Positions 15,966 through 30,409 of a stretch of 64,000 bases of DNA are shown piece after piece. The stretch is from an uncultured Polycyclovorans sp. GTDB taxonomy: Bacteria; Pseudomonadota; Gammaproteobacteria; Nevskiales; Nevskiaceae. The translations under genes were made by a program, and so were the position numbers. Every line of letters starts with the position of its first letter. Position 1 is the stretch's first letter. The notes below the pieces were generated by a model, which saw only the letters and a list, made by a program, of their open reading frames with translations, made no database searches and had not been told where the DNA came from. Location of the stretch: positions 52,689-116,688 of the forward strand of contig CAKZHZ010000052.1 in the NCBI GenBank assembly GCA_936928855.1, in the 5' to 3' direction.

Positions 15966-15970
15966 GGCGA

Positions 15971-17269
15971 TCAGCCCAGTCGCACCGGGAAGGCGCCGGC
16001 GCCCGGGTAGCGCGCCTTGGCCCCGAGCTGCTGTTCGATGCGCAGCAGCTGGTTGTATTTGGCCATGCGATCGGATCGGCACAGCGAACCGGTCTTGATC
16101 TGTGTGGCGGAGGTGCCCACCGCGATATCGGCGATGGTGGCGTCCTCGGTTTCACCGGAGCGGTGGCTGACCACGCTGGCATAGCCGGCGTCGGTGGCCA
16201 TCTGGATGGCCTCCAGGGTTTCGGTCAGCGTCCCGATCTGGTTGGGCTTGATCAGGATGGCATTGCCGACCCCCTTGGCAATGCCTTCGGCGAGGATCTT
16301 GGTGTTGGTCACGAACAGATCATCGCCCACCAGCTGCACCTTGTCACCCAGCGCCTCGGTCAGCAGTTTCCAGCCCTTCCAGTCGCCTTCGGCACAGCCG
16401 TCCTCGATGGAGATCACCGGATACTGGGCGCAGATGCCGGCGAGGTAGTCGACGAACTGCTGCGGGGAAAACGACTTGCCCTCGCCGTGGAGGTGGTACT
16501 GGCCCTTGCTGTAGAACTCCGAACTGGCGACGTCGAGGCCCAGGTAGATGTCCTTGCCCGGCTTGTAGCCGGCCTTCTCGATGGCTTCGAGCAGGCAGTC
16601 CAGCGCCGCGATGTTGGAGTCCAGATCGGGGGCGAAACCGCCCTCGTCGCCCACCGCGGTGTTGAGACCGCGATCCTTCAGCACCTTCTTCAGGGTGTGG
16701 AAGATCTCGGCGCCGTGGCGCAGCGACTCGGAGAATGACTTGGCGCCCACCGGCAGGATCATGAATTCCTGGATGTCGACATTGTTGTCGGCATGCGCAC
16801 CGCCGTTGATGACGTTCATCATCGGCACCGGCAAGGTCACGCTGGAGATGCCACCGAGGTGACGGAACAGTTCCAGGCTGTTCTCCTCGGCGGCGGCCTT
16901 GGCGGCGGCCAGGCTGACCGCAAGGATGGCGTTGGCACCGAGGCGGGCCTTGTTGTCCGTGCCGTCCAGTTCGATCATGGCGGCATCGAGGCCGGCCTGA
17001 TCCTGCGCATCCAGGCCCAGCACACGCTTGGCGATGTCGACATTGACGTGCTTGACCGCCTTGGTCACGCCCTTGCCAAGGTAGCGGCCCTTGCCGCGCT
17101 TGGGTACGCCATCGCGCAGTTCCACGGCTTCGCGAGTGCCGGTTGAGGCGCCGCTGGGCGCCGCAGCACGGCCCTTGAAACCGGTTTCGAGCACCACTTC
17201 GGCTTCCACCGTGGGGTTACCGCGGGAGTCGATGATTTCAAGGCCGGTGACAGAGACAATCTTGGACAT
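15971..17269 (-). CDS. eno: Enolase
   Basis: Interconverts 2-phosphoglycerate and phosphoenolpyruvate in glycolysis and is often part of the RNA degradosome. The 432-residue protein has all expected segments: SRGNPTVEAEV, PSGASTG, the metal-binding acidic residues in LGLDVASSEFY and SIEDGCAEGDWKGW, and the signature LIKPNQIGTLTETLEAI followed by VVSHRSGETEDATIADIAV. Full length with normal ends. It lies 15 bases downstream of kdsA and 5 bases upstream of ftsB. Confidence 0.98.
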   Translation of the reverse strand: MSKIVSVTGLEIIDSRGNPTVEAEVVLETGFKGRAAAPSGASTGTREAVELRDGVPKRGKGRYLGKGVTKAVKHVNVDIAKRVLGLDAQDQAGLDAAMIELDGTDNKARLGANAILAVSLAAAKAAAEENSLELFRHLGGISSVTLPVPMMNVINGGAHADNNVDIQEFMILPVGAKSFSESLRHGAEIFHTLKKVLKDRGLNTAVGDEGGFAPDLDSNIAALDCLLEAIEKAGYKPGKDIYLGLDVASSEFYSKGQYHLHGEGKSFSPQQFVDYLAGICAQYPVISIEDGCAEGDWKGWKLLTEALGDKVQLVGDDLFVTNTKILAEGIAKGVGNAILIKPNQIGTLTETLEAIQMATDAGYASVVSHRSGETEDATIADIAVGTSATQIKTGSLCRSDRMAKYNQLLRIEQQLGAKARYPGAGAFPVRLG

Positions 17270-17284
17270 GGGGTTTCGTTGAAC

Positions 17285-18120
17285 TCAGGCGTTGAGGTGG
17301 GTTTCGAGCAGCGGCGCACGCTTGACGGTGGCATCGAGCGCCACCAGGGTTTCCAGCAGCGCCTCGACGTGCTGCAACGGCAGCGAGTTGGGGCCGTCGC
17401 ACAGCGCGTTGTCGGGATCGGGATGGGTTTCCATGAACAGGCCGGACACCCCGGCGCCAACGGCCGCGCGGGCCAGCACCGGGATCATGCGGCGCATGCC
17501 GCCGGAGGCATTGCCCTGCCCGCCCGGCAGCTGCACGGTGTGGGTGGCATCGAACACCACCGGCGCGTACTCGCGCATCAGGGCCAGGCCGCGCATGTCG
17601 GCGATGAGGTTGTTGTAGCCGAAGCTGAAGCCACGTTCGCAGAGCATGAACAGGCCGTCCGGCGCCACCGCCTTCATCTTGGCGATGACGTTGCCCATTT
17701 CCCAGGGGCTCATGAACTGCCCCTTCTTGACGTTCACCGGCCGCCCGGCCAGCGCCCACTTCTGCATGAAGTTGGTCTGGCGGCAGAGGAAGGCCGGGGT
17801 CTGGATGACGTCGATGACGGCCGCCACCGGGTCCACCGGGGTGTCCTCATGGACATCGGTGAGCACCGGCACACCGATCTGGCGCTTGACGTTCTCCATG
17901 ATCCTGAGGCCGTCGTCGAGCCCGGGCCCGCGGTAGCTGGTGTGGGAGCTGCGGTTGGCCTTGTCGAAACTGCCCTTGAAGATGAACAGCACGCCCAGCC
18001 GGTCCGCGATGGCCTTGATATGGCCAGCCACGTCCAGCGCCAGCTGCTCGGATTCCAGGGTGTCGGGGCCGGCGATCAGGAACAACGGCTGATCCACGCC
18101 GATGGGGCGTCCGAGCAGGT

Positions 18121-18124
<4 letters not shown>
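17285..18124 (-). CDS. kdsA: 3-deoxy-8-phosphooctulonate synthase (Kdo-8-P synthase)
   Basis: Condenses phosphoenolpyruvate with arabinose 5-phosphate to form Kdo-8-phosphate for the lipopolysaccharide inner core. The 279-residue protein shows LIAGPDTLES, FKGSFDKANRSSHTSYRGPGLDDGLRIM, PVLTDVHE, QTPAFLCRQT and VFDATHTVQLPG, all typical. The ATG at 18124 overlaps the pyrG stop (ATGA); the long frame open upstream is pyrG shadow. The pyrG-kdsA-eno order is widespread in proteobacteria. Confidence 0.97.
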
Positions 18125-19791
<1,667 letters not shown>

Positions 19792-19857
19792 GGGTCGGGG
19801 CGCGGTGGGGACAAGGACGGCAGGATTTTACCATCCTTGCCCCGACTTCCACGCAGC

Positions 19858-19889
19858 CCCCCGCCGCCGCCCGAAGGAAGCGGCGGGGG
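19858..19889 (-). terminator. Strong GC hairpin downstream of the acyl-CoA ligase gene
   Basis: CCCCCGCCGC (19858-19867) and GCGGCGGGGG (19880-19889) form a 10-bp all-GC stem with a 12-base loop, 6 bases past the stop of the minus-strand acyl-CoA ligase. No T tract follows on the minus strand, so this is not a classical intrinsic terminator. It may still stabilise the 3' end or help Rho-dependent termination before pyrG. Confidence 0.4.
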
Positions 19890-19895
19890 CCGGGC

Positions 19896-21521
19896 TCAGG
19901 CGGTCGGCAGGCGATAGTCCTTGAACTGCTCGCGCAGCTTGAGCTTGCTGATCTTGCCGGTGGCCGTGTGCGGCAGCTCATCAACGAACTGCACGTCATC
20001 CGGCAGCATCCACTTGGCGATCTTGCCCTCGTAAAGCGCCAGCAGCTCCTCGCGCGTGGCCGTCTGGCCTTCCTTGAGCACCACCACCAGCAACGGACGC
20101 TCATCCCACTTCGGATGGTAGATGCCGATCACCCCGGCCTCGGCCACCGCCGGATGCCCGACGGCGATGTTCTCGAGATCGATCGAGCTGATCCATTCAC
20201 CGCCCGACTTGATGACGTCCTTGGAACGATCGGTGATCTGGATGAAACCATCGGGATCCACCGTGGCGACGTCGCCGGTGGGGAACCAGCCCTCCACCAG
20301 CGGCGACTTGTCGAGCCCGTAATACTGGCCCACCACCCACGGCCCCTTGACCAGCAGGTCGCCGAAGGCCTCGCCGTCCCAGGGCAGTTCCTTGCCACTG
20401 TCGTCGACGATCTTGATGTCGACCCCGAATACCGGGCGTCCGGCGCGGATATGGATGTTGAACTGCTGAGCGTCGTCCAGCGCCAGATGCTTGTTCTTCA
20501 GCGCATTGAAGGTTCCCAGCGGTGACAGCTCGGTCATGCCCCAGGCATGGTGGATGTGAATGCCGAACTCGTCCTTGAACGCCTTCATCAACGCCGGCGG
20601 GCAGGCTGAGCCCCCCACCACCATGCGGTTGACCGTGCTCAGCTTCTGGCCACTCTTCTGCAGGTACTGCAGCAGGCCCAGCCACACCGTCGGCACGCCG
20701 GCGGTGAAGGTGACCTTCTCCTGCTCGAACAGCTCGGTCAGGCTGGCGCCGTCCAGTGCGCCGCCCGGGAACACGATCTTGGCACCGACGATGGGGCAGG
20801 AATAGGGCGTTCCCCAGGCGTTGACGTGGAACATCGGCACCACCGGCAGCACCACATCCCGCGCCGACAGATTCATCACGTCCGGCATGCAGGACGCCAT
20901 CGCGTGCAGCACGGTCGAGCGGTGCGAATAGAGCACCCCCTTGGGATTGCCGGTGGTGCCCGAGGTGTAGCACAGGCAGGCGGCAGCGGACTCATCCAGC
21001 GTCGGCCAGGTGTACTGCCCGTCGGCCTCGGCGATCAGCGTCTCATAGGCCACCGGCTTGACGGTTTTCAGCTCCGGCAGGCTGGCCTCGTCGCACAGGG
21101 CCACCCAATGCCGCACGGTGGGGCAATGCGCCGAAACGGCATCGATCAGCGGCGCGAAACTGAGGTCGAAGAACAGCACCTCGTCCTGCGCATCGTTGGC
21201 GATCCAGGCGATCTGCTCCGGGTGCAGGCGCGGATTGATGGTGTGCATCACGCGGCCGGAGCCGGAAATCCCGTAGTACAGCTCGAAATGGCGATAACCG
21301 TTCCAGGCCAGCGTGGCGACACGACTGCCCGCCTTGACCCCCAGCTTGTTCTCCAGCACCTGCGCCACCTGGCGGCTGCGCAGGTGGGCGTCACGGTAGG
21401 TATAGCGATGAATGTCCCCTTCGACACGGCGGGAAACAATTTCGGTATCGCCATGAAACCGGTCCGCATGTGCCAGCAGTGAACTGATCAGCAGAGGCTG
21501 ATCCATCATGAGTCCGTGCAT
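19896..21521 (-). CDS. Medium-/long-chain acyl-CoA synthetase, AlkK-like
   Basis: An AMP-forming acyl-CoA ligase of 541 residues. It has the P-loop-like CYTSGTTGNPKGVLYSHRS, the motif HHAWGMTELSP, YYG...GWFPTGDVATVDPDGFIQITDRSKDVIKSGGEWIS, and the catalytic lysine region TATGKISKLKLREQ. Overall length and the AWGTPYSCPIVGAKIVFPG segment resemble AlkK/DmdB-type enzymes acting on medium-chain or methylmercaptopropionate-type acids; the substrate cannot be fixed from sequence. The ATG at 21521 has an AGGAG ribosome-binding site 4 bases upstream. It stands between tilS and pyrG as its own unit. Confidence 0.9.
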   Translation of the reverse strand: MHGLMMDQPLLISSLLAHADRFHGDTEIVSRRVEGDIHRYTYRDAHLRSRQVAQVLENKLGVKAGSRVATLAWNGYRHFELYYGISGSGRVMHTINPRLHPEQIAWIANDAQDEVLFFDLSFAPLIDAVSAHCPTVRHWVALCDEASLPELKTVKPVAYETLIAEADGQYTWPTLDESAAACLCYTSGTTGNPKGVLYSHRSTVLHAMASCMPDVMNLSARDVVLPVVPMFHVNAWGTPYSCPIVGAKIVFPGGALDGASLTELFEQEKVTFTAGVPTVWLGLLQYLQKSGQKLSTVNRMVVGGSACPPALMKAFKDEFGIHIHHAWGMTELSPLGTFNALKNKHLALDDAQQFNIHIRAGRPVFGVDIKIVDDSGKELPWDGEAFGDLLVKGPWVVGQYYGLDKSPLVEGWFPTGDVATVDPDGFIQITDRSKDVIKSGGEWISSIDLENIAVGHPAVAEAGVIGIYHPKWDERPLLVVVLKEGQTATREELLALYEGKIAKWMLPDDVQFVDELPHTATGKISKLKLREQFKDYRLPTA

Positions 21522-21608
21522 TGGGCTCCTCTCGTAGTGATGGTTTGTGTTGTCGGGAAGCCGCGATATTCGCCGAGCGCAGTGCAACAACTCAACCCAT
21601 ACGATCGT

Positions 21609-22847
21609 TCAGGTGCCCCATCGCCACCGTAATCCCGGCGGCGCCTCCGCCGATACCGCCAGCCCGGCCACCGCCACAATCGCCTCGCCGTCCCGCAGTA
21701 CCGGGACACGGGGACGCCACCATGGCGGCACTCCGTGCCGTTGAAACAGATCCGAAAGACGCCGTGAAACCGACTGCCCCGATGACACCATGCGCGCGCC
21801 GGGCGTCGGGAAACCCGCCTGCAGCGGGGTTGCAGGTGCCGATTGCGCCTCCCAGGTCCCCAACCCCTGGAGCCTGTAGGCCGGACCTTCCGCCCAGACG
21901 CCCGGTGGCGGCAGGGACAGCGGCCTATCGTGGTAGAGCGCCCCGCGGTAGCGCCTGAGGTGATGCCCACCGATCTGCAGCAGGGGCTGCCGATCGGGCG
22001 CGGCACCCCAGACCTCAGCAAACGCGCGCGCCACCGCACCGGCGTCCAGCACCGGCCCGCCCTGCTGCTGCCACCAGGCGCGCAGCACCGCGTCTCTCAG
22101 GCCCGGCGCCAGGGCACTCAGACGGTGACCCTCCAGTGCAACGCCCCAGGGGGTCGACCGTTGCAGAATCGCCAGAGAGGACCTCACGGCGCCGACAGTG
22201 GCGTCAGCCCGCGAGGCGGACTGCGATGCCAGTCGTCCGAGGGCGGCGTCGACGCCCGGCCGTCGCTGACGCATCAGGGGCAGGACCCGCTGCCTCAGCC
22301 ACACCCGCTCGTAGCGTTCATCGTGGTTATGCGGGTCCTCCACCCAGTGCAGTCCGTGCGCCTCGGCATAGGCCGCGAGGGTCGTCGGCATCACCCCCAA
22401 CAGCGGCCGCCATCGCGGCAACGGCGGGCGGACATCGTACTGGCGCATCCCGGCCAATCCATCGGGCCCGGTACCGCGCATCATCCGCGCCAGCACCGTC
22501 TCCGCCTGATCCTGGGCATGGTGGGCGAGCACCAGCAGTTCGTCAGCGGACACCTGGCCGAGGAAGGCCTCATAGCGGGCCCGGCGTGCCGCCGCCTCGG
22601 GGCCGTCGCCGGCATCCCGGACCGTCACCCGCACCACCGTCAGCGCGACGCCGAGAGCCTGACAGACGTCACCACAGTGATCGGCAAATCCGTCAGCTGC
22701 GGCTTGCAGCCCGTGGTGCACGTGAACGGCCCGCAGCGGGTAACCCGCCCGCCGCAGCGCATGCAGCAGCACGGTGGAGTCGCGCCCCCCGGAATACCCC
22801 AACACCAGCCGGCCGGCGACCGGCGGCGGCGGCAGGGGGAGGTCCAT
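21609..22847 (-). CDS. tilS: tRNA(Ile)-lysidine synthase
   Basis: Converts C34 of tRNA-Ile2 (CAU) to lysidine so that it reads AUA. The 412-residue protein has the ATP-pyrophosphatase P-loop YSGGRDSTVLLHAL, the HHGLQ motif and the HHAQDQAETVLARMMRGTGPDGLAGM segment, followed by the C-terminal TilS domains. In the tRNA-binding part the usual RNxLR motif reads RVWLR, so the conserved asparagine is absent. The gene lies 15 bases after accA; the accA-tilS pairing is typical. Confidence 0.94.
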   Translation of the reverse strand: MDLPLPPPPVAGRLVLGYSGGRDSTVLLHALRRAGYPLRAVHVHHGLQAAADGFADHCGDVCQALGVALTVVRVTVRDAGDGPEAAARRARYEAFLGQVSADELLVLAHHAQDQAETVLARMMRGTGPDGLAGMRQYDVRPPLPRWRPLLGVMPTTLAAYAEAHGLHWVEDPHNHDERYERVWLRQRVLPLMRQRRPGVDAALGRLASQSASRADATVGAVRSSLAILQRSTPWGVALEGHRLSALAPGLRDAVLRAWWQQQGGPVLDAGAVARAFAEVWGAAPDRQPLLQIGGHHLRRYRGALYHDRPLSLPPPGVWAEGPAYRLQGLGTWEAQSAPATPLQAGFPTPGARMVSSGQSVSRRLSDLFQRHGVPPWWRPRVPVLRDGEAIVAVAGLAVSAEAPPGLRWRWGT

Positions 22848-22862
22848 GACCGATGCGCGCGC

Positions 22863-23825
22863 TCAGGCGAGCTGTTCGACCGCGCCGTAGGCCATCAGCC
22901 GCTGCTGGCGCCGTGCCGAAAGCTGGGTCAGCGGCATGCCGCGCAAACGCTCGAGGTTGGCCATCAGTCGCTGCCGCAGCGTGTTCATCATGGCAGCGCC
23001 ATCGCGATGCGCGCCACCAAGGGGTTCCGGCACCACCTCATCAATCAGCTGATGGCCGAACAGGTCCTTGGCGGTGATGCGCATGGCCTCCGCCGCCTCC
23101 GCAGCACGGCTGGCGTCCTTGAACAGAATCGACGCACAGCCTTCGGGCGAGATGACCGAGTAGATGCTGTACTGCAACATCATGACGTGGTCCGCCACCC
23201 CGATGGCCAGGGCCCCACCGGAGCCGCCCTCGCCGATCACCGTGGCCAGCACCGGGGTGCGCAGCCGCGACAGCTCGAACAGGTTGCGCGCGATCGCTTC
23301 CGACTGGTTGCGCTCCTCGGCACCGATCCCCGGATAGGCACCGGGCGTATCGATGAAGGTCAGTACGGGCAGGTGGAACTTCTCCGCCAGTTTCATCACG
23401 CGTAAGGCTTTGCGGTACCCCTCCGGCTTGGGCATGCCGAAATTGCGGTGAATGCGCTCCTTGGCGTCGCGGCCCTTCTGCTGGCCGATCACCACGCAGG
23501 CGCGCCCATCGAGCCGTGCCACACCGCTGACGATACTGGGGTCGTCGTGGTGATGGCGGTCGCCATGCAGCTCTTCCCATTCGGTAAACAGCTCGCGGAC
23601 ATAGTCCAGCGCGTAGGGACGCAGCGGGTGGCGTGCAAGCTGCGCGACCTGCCAGGGCGTCAGCTGCGAAAAGATCTTCTCGGTCAGCTCCCGGCTCTTG
23701 ACCTTGAGCCGGTTGATTTCCTCATTGAGGTTGACGCCGGAACCGTCCGTGGAAAAGCGCAGCTCCTCGATCTTCTGTTCGAGCTCGGCGATGGGTTGTT
23801 CGAATTCGAGGTAGTTCAGGTTCAT
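22863..23825 (-). CDS. accA: Acetyl-CoA carboxylase carboxyltransferase subunit alpha
   Basis: Transfers carboxyl from biotin carboxyl carrier protein to acetyl-CoA, together with AccD, in the first step of fatty-acid synthesis. The 320-residue protein starts MNLNYLEFEQPIAELEQKIEELRF and carries the typical LARHPLRPYALDYV, FGMPKPEGYRKALRVMKLAEKF, FIDTPGAYPGIGAEERNQSEAIARN, and VIGEGGSGGALAIGVADHVMMLQYSIYSVISPEGCASILF segments. Full length. It lies 14 bases downstream of dnaE, as in many gammaproteobacteria. Confidence 0.98.
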   Translation of the reverse strand: MNLNYLEFEQPIAELEQKIEELRFSTDGSGVNLNEEINRLKVKSRELTEKIFSQLTPWQVAQLARHPLRPYALDYVRELFTEWEELHGDRHHHDDPSIVSGVARLDGRACVVIGQQKGRDAKERIHRNFGMPKPEGYRKALRVMKLAEKFHLPVLTFIDTPGAYPGIGAEERNQSEAIARNLFELSRLRTPVLATVIGEGGSGGALAIGVADHVMMLQYSIYSVISPEGCASILFKDASRAAEAAEAMRITAKDLFGHQLIDEVVPEPLGGAHRDGAAMMNTLRQRLMANLERLRGMPLTQLSARRQQRLMAYGAVEQLA

Positions 23826-23839
23826 GGGCAGTATCGGGA

Positions 23840-27441
<3,602 letters not shown>

Positions 27442-27445
<4 letters not shown>

Positions 27446-28023
27446 GCACGCGCCCCCTCATCGACACGGTGCCGGGCGCAGGGCGCAAAGCTCATGCGAT
27501 GCATGGGGCCAGCGCCATGCTGGCGCAGCGCCGCAATGTGCTCCGCCGTTCCATACCCTTTGTGACGTTCGAAGCCGTAGGCTGGCCACTCGGTGGCCAT
27601 CGCGCAAAGCTGCGCATCACGACTCACCTTGGCGAGGATGCTGGCTGCCATGATTTCGGCATGGGCGCGGTCACCGCCGATCACGCAGGTGGTGGGCAGT
27701 CCTGCGTGCGGATCCTGGTTACCATCAACCCGCAGGTGCGTGGGTTGTGGCGACAGGGTGTCGATGGCCCGGCGCATGGCCAGCAAACTGGCCTGCAGAA
27801 TGTTCAGCCGGTCAATCTCCTCCACCGACGCCTCCGCCACCGCCCAGGCCCGGGCCTCGGCACGAATACGCTGCGCCAGTCGTTCGCGTTGCGGCGCGCT
27901 GAGCTGCTTGGAATCGCGCAGCCCCGGAATCGGCGCATCGAGGATGACTGCGGCCGCCACCACGGGCCCGGCCAGACACCCCCGCCCCGCTTCGTCAACA
28001 CCTGCGATCAACGCATCTCTCAT
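27442..28023 (-). CDS. rnhB: Ribonuclease HII
   Basis: Cleaves RNA in RNA:DNA hybrids, including single ribonucleotides in DNA. The 193-residue protein has the metal-site motif IAGVDEAGRGCLAGPVVAAAVIL, then DSKQLSAPQRERL, LRVDGN, and AASILAKVSRD with the other catalytic acids. Its stop overlaps the dnaE GTG by 4 bases and its ATG overlaps the lpxB stop. Length and motifs are normal. Confidence 0.97.
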
Positions 28024-29156
28024 ACCGGCAGGCCGTCGAGGATGGCCTGAGCCGCGCGATCCCCCGCACCCCCGGCCAGCTGATCCCGCACCGACCGGAA
28101 GGCCTCCAGTTGCACCGCTCGGGCATCACCCGAGGTCAGCAGCGGCAGCAGATCGTCGGCCAGCCGGGCGCCGTTGCAGTCCGCCTGCAGTCGCTCCGGC
28201 ACCGTGGGCCGGTCCGCCAACAGGTTGGGCAGGCTCACATGCTCGGTCTTCAACAGGCCCGCTTTCAGCAGTAACCAGGCGGTGAGCGCCGAGGTCCGGT
28301 AGCCGACCACCATCGCGCGCCCCACCAGCAAGGTCTCCAGTGTGGCGGTGCCCGAGGCCAACAGGACAGCGTTGGCGGCCCGCAGGACATCGCGCGTGCG
28401 GCCATCGAAACAACGCCAGTTCACGCCGGGCGCCTCACTGCGGATGACCGTTTCAATCGGTGCGCGCAACGACGGTTTGGCGATCGGCGTCAACACCTGC
28501 AGGTCTGGCATGATCGTCGTCAGGTGCCTGACGGCGCGGGCGAACGGCACCATCAGATGGCCCACCTCGCCGGCCCGCGAGCCCGGCAGCACGGCGAGGC
28601 TCAGGATGTCCGGCACTCGGAGTGCCCGACGCCCCTCCACCTGGGTCATGCGGTCGTCGAGCTGGTCGGCCAGGGGGTGGCCAATGAACTGCGCATCGAT
28701 CCCGTGCGCCGCGTAGAAGGCGGGCTCGAACGGGAACAGGCAGAGCATCTGGTCCACCGCTCGGGCGATGGCCTTGACCCGACCCTGCCGCCAGGCCCAG
28801 ATGGTGGGGCTGACCACATGCACGGTGCGCAGGCCGCGCTCGCGCAAGCGGCGCTCCAGCCCCAGGTTGAAATCGGGCGCGTCGATACCCACCACGACGT
28901 CGGGACGCTCCGCCAGCAGACGTTCGATCAGCCAGCCCCGCAGCCTGAACAGGCGCGGAAGGGCCGGCAGCACCTCTGCAATCCCCATCAGGGAGAGTTC
29001 ATCGATGGATGCCCAGGGTTCGCAGCCCGCGGCGCGCATGCGTTCGCCACAGACACCGAAGCATTGCAGATCGGGCACCCGCGCACGGAGCCCTTCGATC
29101 AGGGCCGCGCCCAGCAGATCCCCGGAGAGTTCACCTGCGACAAGGGCGACCTTCAT
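28020..29156 (-). CDS. lpxB: Lipid-A-disaccharide synthase
   Basis: Glycosyltransferase (GT19) that joins UDP-2,3-diacylglucosamine and lipid X to the tetraacyl disaccharide of lipid A. The 378-residue protein begins VALVAGELSGDLLGAALI and contains VGIDAPDFNLGLERRLR, VVSPTIWAWRQGRVKAI, FIGHPLADQL, LAVLPGSRAGEV and LASGTATLETLLVGRAMVVGYR, all typical. It is a peripheral inner-membrane protein. It lies 9 bases after lpxA and overlaps rnhB. Confidence 0.97.
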   Translation of the reverse strand: MKVALVAGELSGDLLGAALIEGLRARVPDLQCFGVCGERMRAAGCEPWASIDELSLMGIAEVLPALPRLFRLRGWLIERLLAERPDVVVGIDAPDFNLGLERRLRERGLRTVHVVSPTIWAWRQGRVKAIARAVDQMLCLFPFEPAFYAAHGIDAQFIGHPLADQLDDRMTQVEGRRALRVPDILSLAVLPGSRAGEVGHLMVPFARAVRHLTTIMPDLQVLTPIAKPSLRAPIETVIRSEAPGVNWRCFDGRTRDVLRAANAVLLASGTATLETLLVGRAMVVGYRTSALTAWLLLKAGLLKTEHVSLPNLLADRPTVPERLQADCNGARLADDLLPLLTSGDARAVQLEAFRSVRDQLAGGAGDRAAQAILDGLPV

Positions 29157-29165
29157 GCACCGGCC

Positions 29166-29957
29166 CTATCGCGCCAGCGGGCGTTTGCCGGAGGCGACGA
29201 AAGCATCCATGAGTGCCACTTCAGCCGACCCCTTGGCCATTTCGGAAAGCTCCTGCCGCACATCCACCATCAGCTTGCCAGAGCGGTAGATGAGTTTGTA
29301 GGCCGCTTCGATCGAGTCGATGGCCGATTTCTCGAAACCACGGCGAACCAGACCGGTCTTGTTGATGGCCCGTGCCTCGGCCGGATTGCCCTGCACCAAC
29401 ACGAAAGGCGGCACATCGCCGGCAATCCCGCTGGAAAACGCCGTAAAGGCATGCGCGCCAATCCGGCAGAACTGATACACGAGGGTATAACCGCCCAGTC
29501 CGGCGAAGTCGCCAATCTCAACATGGCCGGCCAGACTGGCATTGTTGGCCATGATCACATCATTGCCGATCACGCAGTCATGCGCGACATGGCAGTAATT
29601 CATGATCAGGTTGCGACTACCGATACGGGTCACCCCCTGCTTGCTGTCCCATTCCTTCAGGGTGCCGCGCTGGATCGACACGTATTCGCGAATGATGTTG
29701 TCATCCCCGATGACCGTGGAGGTCGGATCCTCCCGACGCGCCGACTTGTCCTGAGAGATGGCCCCCACGGAGGCGAACGGAAAGATTTCGTTGCGCGCAC
29801 CCAGGGTCATCGGACCATCCAGCACGACGTGCCCATGCACGATGCAGTCCTCGCCAACAGTGACACCGGGGCCGATGATGCTGTAGGGGCCGACCGAGAC
29901 CGAAGCGGCAAGCTCGGCGGCGGAATCCACCACCGCGGTGGGATGGATCTTCGCCAT
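29166..29957 (-). CDS. lpxA: Acyl-ACP--UDP-N-acetylglucosamine O-acyltransferase
   Basis: First enzyme of lipid A synthesis; it adds a 3-hydroxyacyl chain from ACP to UDP-GlcNAc. The 263-residue left-handed beta-helix protein shows repeated hexapeptides from IHPTAVVDSAAELAASVSVGP onward, the catalytic histidine in NYCHVAHDCVIGN, and the C-terminal helical part. The ATG at 29957 overlaps the fabZ stop by one base (TGATG); a TTG one codon earlier is less likely. Positioned between fabZ and lpxB as in most gammaproteobacteria. Confidence 0.97.
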   Translation of the reverse strand: MAKIHPTAVVDSAAELAASVSVGPYSIIGPGVTVGEDCIVHGHVVLDGPMTLGARNEIFPFASVGAISQDKSARREDPTSTVIGDDNIIREYVSIQRGTLKEWDSKQGVTRIGSRNLIMNYCHVAHDCVIGNDVIMANNASLAGHVEIGDFAGLGGYTLVYQFCRIGAHAFTAFSSGIAGDVPPFVLVQGNPAEARAINKTGLVRRGFEKSAIDSIEAAYKLIYRSGKLMVDVRQELSEMAKGSAEVALMDAFVASGKRPLAR

Positions 29958-30409
29958 CAACCGCGGTCCTTCATGTTGGCAGGGTGCCGCAGCACACAGA
30001 TCATCTTGGCCTCGCAGGCGAGCTCTTCACCCACCGTCGCGCGCGCGTCAAACTTCCAGATATCGCGCTTCTGCTTGATCAGGGTGCCCGTGAGAACGAG
30101 CTGATCACCAGGCACCACGGGGCGCTTGAATCGAGCCTCATCAATGCCGGCGAAGTACAGCAGCAGGCCGGAGTCCGCCCGCAATCCCGAACGCATCACT
30201 GCCAACAGGCCACAGGCCTGCGCCAGCGCCTCCAGCATGAGTACCCCCGGCATGGTCGGCACACCAGGAAAGTGGCCGGGGAAGAACGGCTCGTTGTAGG
30301 TCACGTTCTTGAGTGCGACCAGGCGCTCGTCGTCGTGCTCCAGCACCCGATCAACCAGCAGGAATGGTGATCGGTGCGGCAACAGCTCGAGAATCTTGCG
30401 AATGTCCAT
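29957..30409 (-). CDS. fabZ: 3-hydroxyacyl-ACP dehydratase FabZ
   Basis: Dehydrates 3-hydroxyacyl-ACP in fatty-acid elongation and so balances membrane lipid against lipid A synthesis. The 150-residue hot-dog-fold protein has LLPHRSPFLLVDRV, the active-site histidine in NEPFFPGHFPGVPTMPGVLMLEALAQACG with the catalytic glutamate, and FAGIDEARFKRPVVPGDQLVL. It shares one base with both neighbours (TGATG overlaps), so translation is probably coupled through lpxD-fabZ-lpxA. Confidence 0.97.
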   Translation of the reverse strand: MDIRKILELLPHRSPFLLVDRVLEHDDERLVALKNVTYNEPFFPGHFPGVPTMPGVLMLEALAQACGLLAVMRSGLRADSGLLLYFAGIDEARFKRPVVPGDQLVLTGTLIKQKRDIWKFDARATVGEELACEAKMICVLRHPANMKDRG

